Positions 57,690 to 64,000 of a stretch of 64,000 nt of DNA are shown here, piece after piece. A program made the translations under genes and the position numbers. The notes below the pieces were generated by a model. The model did no database searches. It was not told the origin of the DNA and saw nothing but the letters and a program-made list of their open reading frames with translations. Within the stretch, counting starts at the first letter, position 1. Each line of letters starts with the position of its first letter. The DNA lies in NCBI GenBank assembly GCA_905331475.1, contig CAJNYU010004621.1, positions 1 to 64,000 of the forward strand. Reading direction: 5' to 3'. This DNA is from Rotaria socialis. Taxonomy: Eukaryota; Rotifera; Eurotatoria; Philodinida; Philodinidae.

Positions 57690-60136
57690 ATGTTATTACA
57701 TTATCAACGTCGTCTATTATTAAATCTATGTCGACAAACTGTATCGATATCAAATCATATTCAATCTGTATATCATAGTGAAGTCTCAAAAACGATTCAA
57801 ATTCGTCATGTAACTTTTAATACTCCAATAAAAAAGAAAATTCTATTAAAAATCAATACTGTTCTCAATGAAACTGAAGATCTCATTGGAAGTCAAAATG
57901 GTTCCGATGCAACGAATATAACTTATTTAAATAATGAACTTGTTCTATCGGAACGTATGGTTAAATTTCCATTTCATTATCGATGTTTACTGGAACAGCA
58001 ATTTGCTATATGTCAAGATCGTTGGGTAACCAATGATGAATGGCAAGAATTGTATAATATTGTTGGCGAAACAACTAAGCCAATATTCGGATCGGTTACA
58101 ATGTTGGTTTGTGTACAGTTGAAACATATTGAACGTGGCCGATCATTATATGAATTTATTCAAAACAGATATCCGGCTTTACTAACGTTAACATCAACGA
58201 CGTGCACAGCTTTTATGAATTTATTGGCTCTAGACTTTTTTACTTTAAATGGAAAAAAACATGGTCAAGATTATTCGCTTCATGAAAAAGAAATATGTGA
58301 TGTTTATGAAAAATGTGTGAGAGATAAAAAACAGGTGAGAGGGATTTTTCTTTTTCAAAATTCAGTCATTATTTTTCCTTTTTTTTGCAGTCGATTGTAG
58401 CTTCGGCCGCTGCATTAGGAATAATCAAAGGTCTATGTGTAACTCGACTTTGGCATGAGGCCTATTCTTATTTACCATTTACTAACGATGATGATCAATT
58501 ACAAGCAATGACCGAGTAAATTATTTTTATTCTTGTCAAATGAAAACTTGAAGTACAACAATTTCATATTCTTAGGGTTTGTCTAGCTGCCTTACATAAT
58601 GATGATATCGATACGGCAATAAAATTAGTTAAAAATTTTAAAAATCCACCACCCAGTGATAGTGCTGCTGCAACAATATCAAGTGTATTAAACGACATGG
58701 TGCGAGACATGTTTAGAAATTTAAATGAAAAAAACGAAAAATCTTATGAATTTATTCAACATCTATTTCAATATTTATCTACATTAGATTATTTCATTGA
58801 GAAATCAGCGGTAGACGAAATAAAAACGTTTTTTGCTAAGTACACTTTCGTTAAATAATCTATAGTTTTGATTTTGAATAACAATTTTTGTTTTCGTACA
58901 GATATACATCAAATGCATTTAACCATGGCATAACAATGGTATACCCAAAGTAAATTGATCAATATATATTTATTTATTCGTCTATGGAAATGTTTCTATT
59001 TAGTGGTGTCTGTAAGGAATTACCTGGTTTGAGTTTAACAAGTGGAGACTTGACTAATGATGAATTCAAGTTTTTACTTGATTATCTTAAAGAAACTGCG
59101 TATACTGAAAAGGAAGTTTATAATGTAAGTTAACATATAATAGAATACAATTAGAATTGATTAACATAATGTGAAATTTATTGAGTGACGAAATTTTACA
59201 TTGAAACTAGACCTGTGTAGAATCTCTTTGATCTAAATAATCTTGTGAGGTTTGCTTTTCTGATATTCAAAGACTGCAACCCCCATTGAATTCGAAAAAC
59301 TACAAGCAGTTCTTGCGCGAAATAAATTTACTATGATTGTGGATGGCTTAAATATACTCTATGGCATCGATCGATTTGCTACTGACCCTGTTAGTTCAAT
59401 GGTTAAGGTAATATATACGTTATTATTCATCATTTGAAGTAGTCTACTATTTGTTTTTTCTTAAGACAATTAATTTTCTTAAAAATTTACGCGTCTCTCG
59501 AGCCCAAATGTTATTCATAGTACGTAAACATGCTTTATCTCGTATACCACATGGTATAAAAAGAGATTTAAGTTCAATATGTGAAGTTTTTCTAGTCGAT
59601 AACACGTAACTATGATTTATTTTAATTTGAATTCAGGAAAATTATTGTTTTTTTTCTTCTTTCTTTTAGTTCTCGCGATGATTGGTTTGTTTTATATGCA
59701 GCACTATATTCCCGAGCTTACGTTTTAACCTCTGATATACTAAGAAAAGAACGTGGAATATCTAGTAAATCAACACCAGCCAAAGATACGCAAGTGAATG
59801 ATAAATTACAAAAATGGCTCTATCGTTATCAATACATGTTTGTTCGACAAGGAAATCGAACTTTTTTCAAAGTAAATTATCATTTTTCTTGAATAGTGTT
59901 GCTTGAATTTTATTTCTATTTAGCCACCAATGGCCTACAAATTAAGAGCACAATATAAAGATAATGTTTGGTTAATTCCATATTTTAGCGAAAAACCGCA
60001 ATCATTAGGCCAACGACCTGATAATTGGTTTTTTGTCTATAAAACATCGGACTATAAACAAACAAGGCCATTAACACCAAATCGCCAGTCGACGAATGAA
60101 TCGTTTTCTGTTAAACCAGAGAAAAAATCTCTTTAA
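57690..60136 (+). CDS. PRORP: Mitochondrial protein-only RNase P, PRORP/MRPP3 (9 exons, 630 aa)
   Basis: Exons 57690-58334, 58391-58515, 58576-58839, 58902-58949, 59004-59124, 59273-59407, 59466-59605, 59670-59871 and 59924-60136 total 1893 nt in phase. The N-terminus MLLHYQRRLLLNLCRQTVS looks like a mitochondrial targeting sequence. A PPR-like helical region precedes the NYN metallonuclease domain. The four metal-binding aspartates are present: Asp425 (FTMIVDGLN), Asp496-Asp497 (SRDDWFVLYAALYS) and Asp515 (TSDILR). The enzyme would cleave 5' leaders from mitochondrial tRNA precursors, in animals together with MRPP1/2. Oddly, the expected zinc ligands appear lost: WHIPY reads WLIPY and the later Cys is replaced (WFFVYK). 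The acceptor for a possible upstream 5'UTR exon (TTTTCAG) abuts the ATG. Confidence 0.88.
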
Positions 60137-61778
60137 TATTTTGTAGTTTATTGTTTTGAATAACAAATAAACTGTTAGGAAAAAGAAAAGCGTTAACTTG
60201 AAGTTCTCCACTGCTTCGCTCATTCTTTGCCATCGTTTATTAGCAATGTCTAAGCATTCTAACCGGTACAATCTGTGCGCTGATTTAATTTGACACAGTT
60301 GTTATTTAACAAATAGAAATAGTGTCAATTTCTAACTTTCAAAAATAATCAATATTTATCAAAATATATAATGATGTTTTGAAATCAATTATCTTAAGTA
60401 TCAAAAAAAAACAATATGAACCATAGAGTTATTTTTCGATTAAATCAATGACGAAAATAATGGTTAACAAGATAAATAAAGATCCTCTGAGGACAAGTAT
60501 CACCTATAGTAAATTGTTCACTTAACAGATATTTTAATAATTGCATCATAAAACTAGAGGAATGCGCCACTTCCATATGCGGCGAATTATAAAATGAGTC
60601 ATGTTGCAAGGCTTTACTAAAAAATGCATGTCATTCTCCATTAAATTTTCATTTTACAGATGACGTACATGAACTAATATAGCATCATGATTATATAACA
60701 TATGAACAACTTCGAATAACATTTGACAAAAGCGAAATTTCAGTTTAATTTATTTTCTTTTTCGAAATTGTATTACTAACGATAAATAATGACACTTCAC
60801 TTTTATTATTTTTTTATCCAAAAGAAAATAAATTGTGATATATTAAATATCTCTCGAGTACAAAATTTCTGCTATCTAAAAATAAATACGCACATAAGAT
60901 ATAGATTTACAAATGGTAATATTACGCAATAAAATATCATCTCTCCGTAGAAGGAAACGAAATCGACTACTGTTTTAATACGCATATGGAGTATTATCAT
61001 TCAATAACCTAACATTCAAGGTCTCCATACGAATAAGTTATCGTAAATTTAATTCACATATTCGTTTTTTTTTTCTATAATAAAACCAGAAAAGGTATTG
61101 AAGATTTTCGTTTTTCACATTCATTCGTTTAGTAAATATCTGTCAACATGAACGCAATTCTACGTTATTAATTAAATGTTTTTCTTTCTCAATTATTAGA
61201 TTTATATCAAATCAGTATGAATATATAATTCGTTATAAAAATAAAGAACACGAGCCTATAATCTCTATTAAGGATTCTTATGGCCTTGTCTTCGGTATTG
61301 TTTCTTTTTTGAAAGAGAAAAAAATCATTCCGATTGTTGTTATATACACAGTAAGCAGAGCAAGAAGGACATTATTATAACCACCATCGCATATATTCAC
61401 TTTCTGCTGCAACATCACGAAAAAAAGAAACTTATTGTGGATCTTCTCTTTCCTGTTCGCCTTCTTTTTTTTCTTCATTGCGTGAGTTCAACTTGTACAA
61501 AATATTTCTTACTACCTTCTGACATACAATAATACGCAATTAGCAGTATAGACATTATTATTAAAATACATACTCAAATTTGATTGCTAATTAAATAAAA
61601 AAAAAAGAAGGGCGCTACACCTTATGATAACGACTATGTCGTCGCGTCGCGTCCTTCTTCAACTATTGTAAACCTTGAGACGAGTCCGCAAGAAAGAAAA
61701 GGTATGCCAAACATTACTACAACTCTCCCTCTCTCTATATATGTATTTTCATGTAGGGACATTGAAGGAAAAAAATTA
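60137..61778. other. Intergenic region, no gene seen
   Basis: AT-rich with homopolymer tracts. Minus frames at 60071-60271 and 61278-61478 have no domain and are not called. The promoter of the FN3-like gene presumably lies near 61600-61778. Confidence 0.45.
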
Positions 61779-62576
61779 ATGGATAACTGGTGGACTAGCT
61801 TTTGCATTCTTGTTTCATATGTCATTTTATCCCATAGTCAAACACATATACCTCTTACACAACCAACACTAACATCAATTACAGCCGTTAATTCAACAGC
61901 TTTGACAGTCACATGGGTATTCGCGAATGCAACCTATGACCAATCTGATCTTATACGAATTACTATTCAATTTTATGAATTTTATTATAATTATGGTCCA
62001 GTAAATACTTCCATTAGTTACACATTTACAGCCACCAATAAAACTATAACAAGTTTTACACAAAATTTCGATCTCGTTAATGCTTTCTATTATGTATGTC
62101 TGTCATCGAATTCGACGAACGTAAATGCGCCTAGCCCTCTTGTGAAAAGAACTTGCTTGCTGAAACAAACATGTTCAAGAGCAAATTCATCGATATGTTC
62201 ACAAATACCTTTTGTAATTATTTCCAATGGAGCTAGTTCATCGAATTCGTTAAATATAAATATTAATTGGCTAAAACAATTGCCGTATACTCAAAATGGT
62301 GCTACTGTACAATTGATCAGCAATGGTGCGACGGGGACATTATTAACGTCAACAGACAATGGTACATATGTAATTCAAACTTATCAAATCTCTAGTTTAC
62401 AATCGAATACAAATTATACTGCTAATATAATCGTTAATTACACTATTTTCGGTAGTATTTTAACTGATGCAATTAATTATACTATATTAACATCGCGATC
62501 ATCGAACTTATTCTCTACCGGTGATAGTTTTATTCTTATGATTTGTTTGGTGTTTTTAGTTTTTTCGATTTATTAA
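61779..62576 (+). CDS. Secreted or GPI-anchored fibronectin-III-like surface protein
   Basis: Open frame of 265 codons from ATG 61779 (an in-frame ATG 25 codons upstream exists, but the shorter form starts cleanly with a signal peptide, MDNWWTSFCILVSYVILSHS). The body has two FN3-like beta modules: PTLTSITAVNSTALTVTWVF ... FYYVCLSSNST (about 35-125), and VIISNGASSSNSLNININW ... ISSLQSNTNYTANIIVNY (about 145-240). There are many N-x-S/T glycosylation sites. The C-terminus is a hydrophobic segment (SFILMICLVFLVFSIY) preceded by Ser/Asn/Gly residues, consistent with a GPI-anchor signal or a short membrane anchor. Expected role: cell-surface adhesion or recognition; no orthologue recognised. Intronless. 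Confidence 0.65.
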   Translation: MDNWWTSFCILVSYVILSHSQTHIPLTQPTLTSITAVNSTALTVTWVFANATYDQSDLIRITIQFYEFYYNYGPVNTSISYTFTATNKTITSFTQNFDLVNAFYYVCLSSNSTNVNAPSPLVKRTCLLKQTCSRANSSICSQIPFVIISNGASSSNSLNININWLKQLPYTQNGATVQLISNGATGTLLTSTDNGTYVIQTYQISSLQSNTNYTANIIVNYTIFGSILTDAINYTILTSRSSNLFSTGDSFILMICLVFLVFSIY

Positions 62577-64000
62577 AAAAAGATTCCTTCTTATTAATTT
62601 TGAGTATTTCTATAACAGTCAAAGTAGCTAAACTTGACCGAATGATTCAATCAAAAAGAAAATATGAATGCGTGGAAAATTCTTAATAGTCTTAATTTGT
62701 TTGAGTAATAATTATCACTTCATTTTCGGGTCCCATTAAAAATGTGAATAGTGTTTGTCCTTCAACGGCAGAGATTGCCACATTAAATTACTTCATTTTT
62801 TATATTATCAATACTACCACAATTACTTGTATTCAATGGAGAACTCATTGATATAGTTCCTCATGCATATAAAACTTAATTGTATATAGAAATGATGATT
62901 CATTGCGTAGTTTTGCTTGCAAATGAATTACAAGAATATAAACTATCCTACAGTATCGCTCGTCTTTCTATAAGTTAATAAAAATTGCATCGGTGTAGAA
63001 ATGAACCGATTGTGAGAATTTTTTAAGTATGTCTAACAGAAATAAGGTCAAACTTATTCAAATTATCGCGATTGTATTAGAAAAAAAATGACCTCGAAGA
63101 AGATAATCTGATATTGTTTGAGGTGCAATTTGAATCCGTCAGTGGGTCTTGCGCTTCGGGATTATTAGTACAATGCTGGATAATAAACATTTCAATAACA
63201 AGAAATATATCTCTCACACTGTAACGTGAATATCATAGTTTCTACTTTTTGCAATATTCATTTCCTATATTGACTAGAGACTTACACTACCGGCAGTTGT
63301 AGGCAACTCCAGGTTCTTCAAATTAATATCAAGTAAATTAGATTTCTATTTAAACTGTTTGTTGGCTGGTTTCCCATAGGCATATTACTTGCCGAGGCCT
63401 ATTCTCAACTGTCAAATACATAGTACTATCGGTTTATTTTGATAATAGAAATAGTTGATTAGAAATCAACGTAGACATCAGTTTTCTTCCTTCTTCGATT
63501 AGACAATTCTGAATCTGAAATCATGTAAAAAACAGATGACTATATAGTTAACCTAGAATTTAAATGGAAAGTGTTGGTGATAAACGATAACAGGTCATAA
63601 ATAATAACAACTCGTTACTGATATATGTACTCTTTTTTTTATTTCATTTCTTAAGGATTAAATAAAAGAATGACGACGAACTATGCCTAAAAATAACAAT
63701 CTTCTTATGATTAGGAACTGCGAATGTATCTTGTTTCATATTTTAATCTCACAGGGGATTGTGCTAGCAGTGGTCTTTTTAATAATAGTAATCTTCTACT
63801 AATTTTTTAATGCATTTTATTATAATTGGAATGCAGTTCATTTTTACATAGTAAAAATGTTAATATTTTGTTGTTTGACGCTCGGAAATTGTATTCAATT
63901 CATTTGTACGTATTGATCCATTTACGGTTGATAGTCCGAAACGAGTTGAACTCTAATCAGGTGCTTGAGTCATGTGTAAAACATAGAATGTTTTTCGGTA
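62577..64000. other. Intergenic region to window end, no gene seen
   Basis: AT-rich DNA without a supported frame, repeat with defined ends or RNA gene. Confidence 0.45.

Overview
This window looks like nuclear DNA of a bdelloid rotifer (Adineta/Rotaria-like). The grounds are an AT-rich sequence, GT-AG introns mostly of about 50-60 bases, animal-specific genes (Homer, SF3B4, a HECTD4-like ligase), arginine-type ADP-ribosyltransferase genes and Cys/His zinc-binding proteins of a kind abundant in bdelloids, and many small, mutually unrelated terminal-inverted-repeat (TIR) elements. The species is inference; no rRNA or mitochondrial marker is present. There are no CRISPR arrays, operons or convincing tRNA genes. 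One run of 107 N (35493-35599), two single N and a 92-base G run mark weak assembly points.

The left part (1-19.8 kb) is accessory. It holds a BEL/Pao-like LTR end with its primer binding site, a broken ADP-ribosyltransferase (ART), a spliced zinc-binding protein gene on the minus strand (5736-3911), a damaged LRR/F-box-like gene (6591-7183), a small secreted two-EGF gene followed by decayed EGF exons (8265-10680), a membrane-protein frame interrupted by TGA, a 1.26 kb hAT-type element with a perfect 8-bp target duplication, and a WWE+ART gene (14879-13782).

The centre (19.8-33.8 kb) has an intronless patatin-type triacylglycerol lipase of the SDP1/Tgl3-4-5 type, a mariner-type MITE, and a giant HECTD4-like E3 ubiquitin ligase. 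The ligase is on the minus strand with four exons totalling 9999 nt (3332 aa); its catalytic Cys lies in a separate 125-nt last exon.

From 33.8 to 50.4 kb the DNA is again repeat-rich: two further hAT elements (one with a decayed zinc-finger transposase), a foldback-like 2.67 kb element with 10-bp target duplications and long inverted arms, other TIR elements, an LTR remnant and a Helitron 3' end with a decayed PIF1-like helicase. Isolated genes here are a secreted cysteine-rich prepropeptide (41747-41379) and an intact single-exon ART (49037-48114).

The right part (50.9-62.6 kb) is gene-dense: Homer (9 exons, minus), SF3B4 (7 exons, plus), then two tandem genes of the protein-only RNase P (PRORP/MRPP3) family, and a fibronectin-III-like surface protein. 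The two PRORP genes share a 48-nt exon and the same series of intron phases. The downstream copy keeps all four catalytic aspartates; the upstream copy has lost three. Both appear to have lost the usual zinc ligands. This enzyme/pseudoenzyme pair is the most interesting signal in the window.
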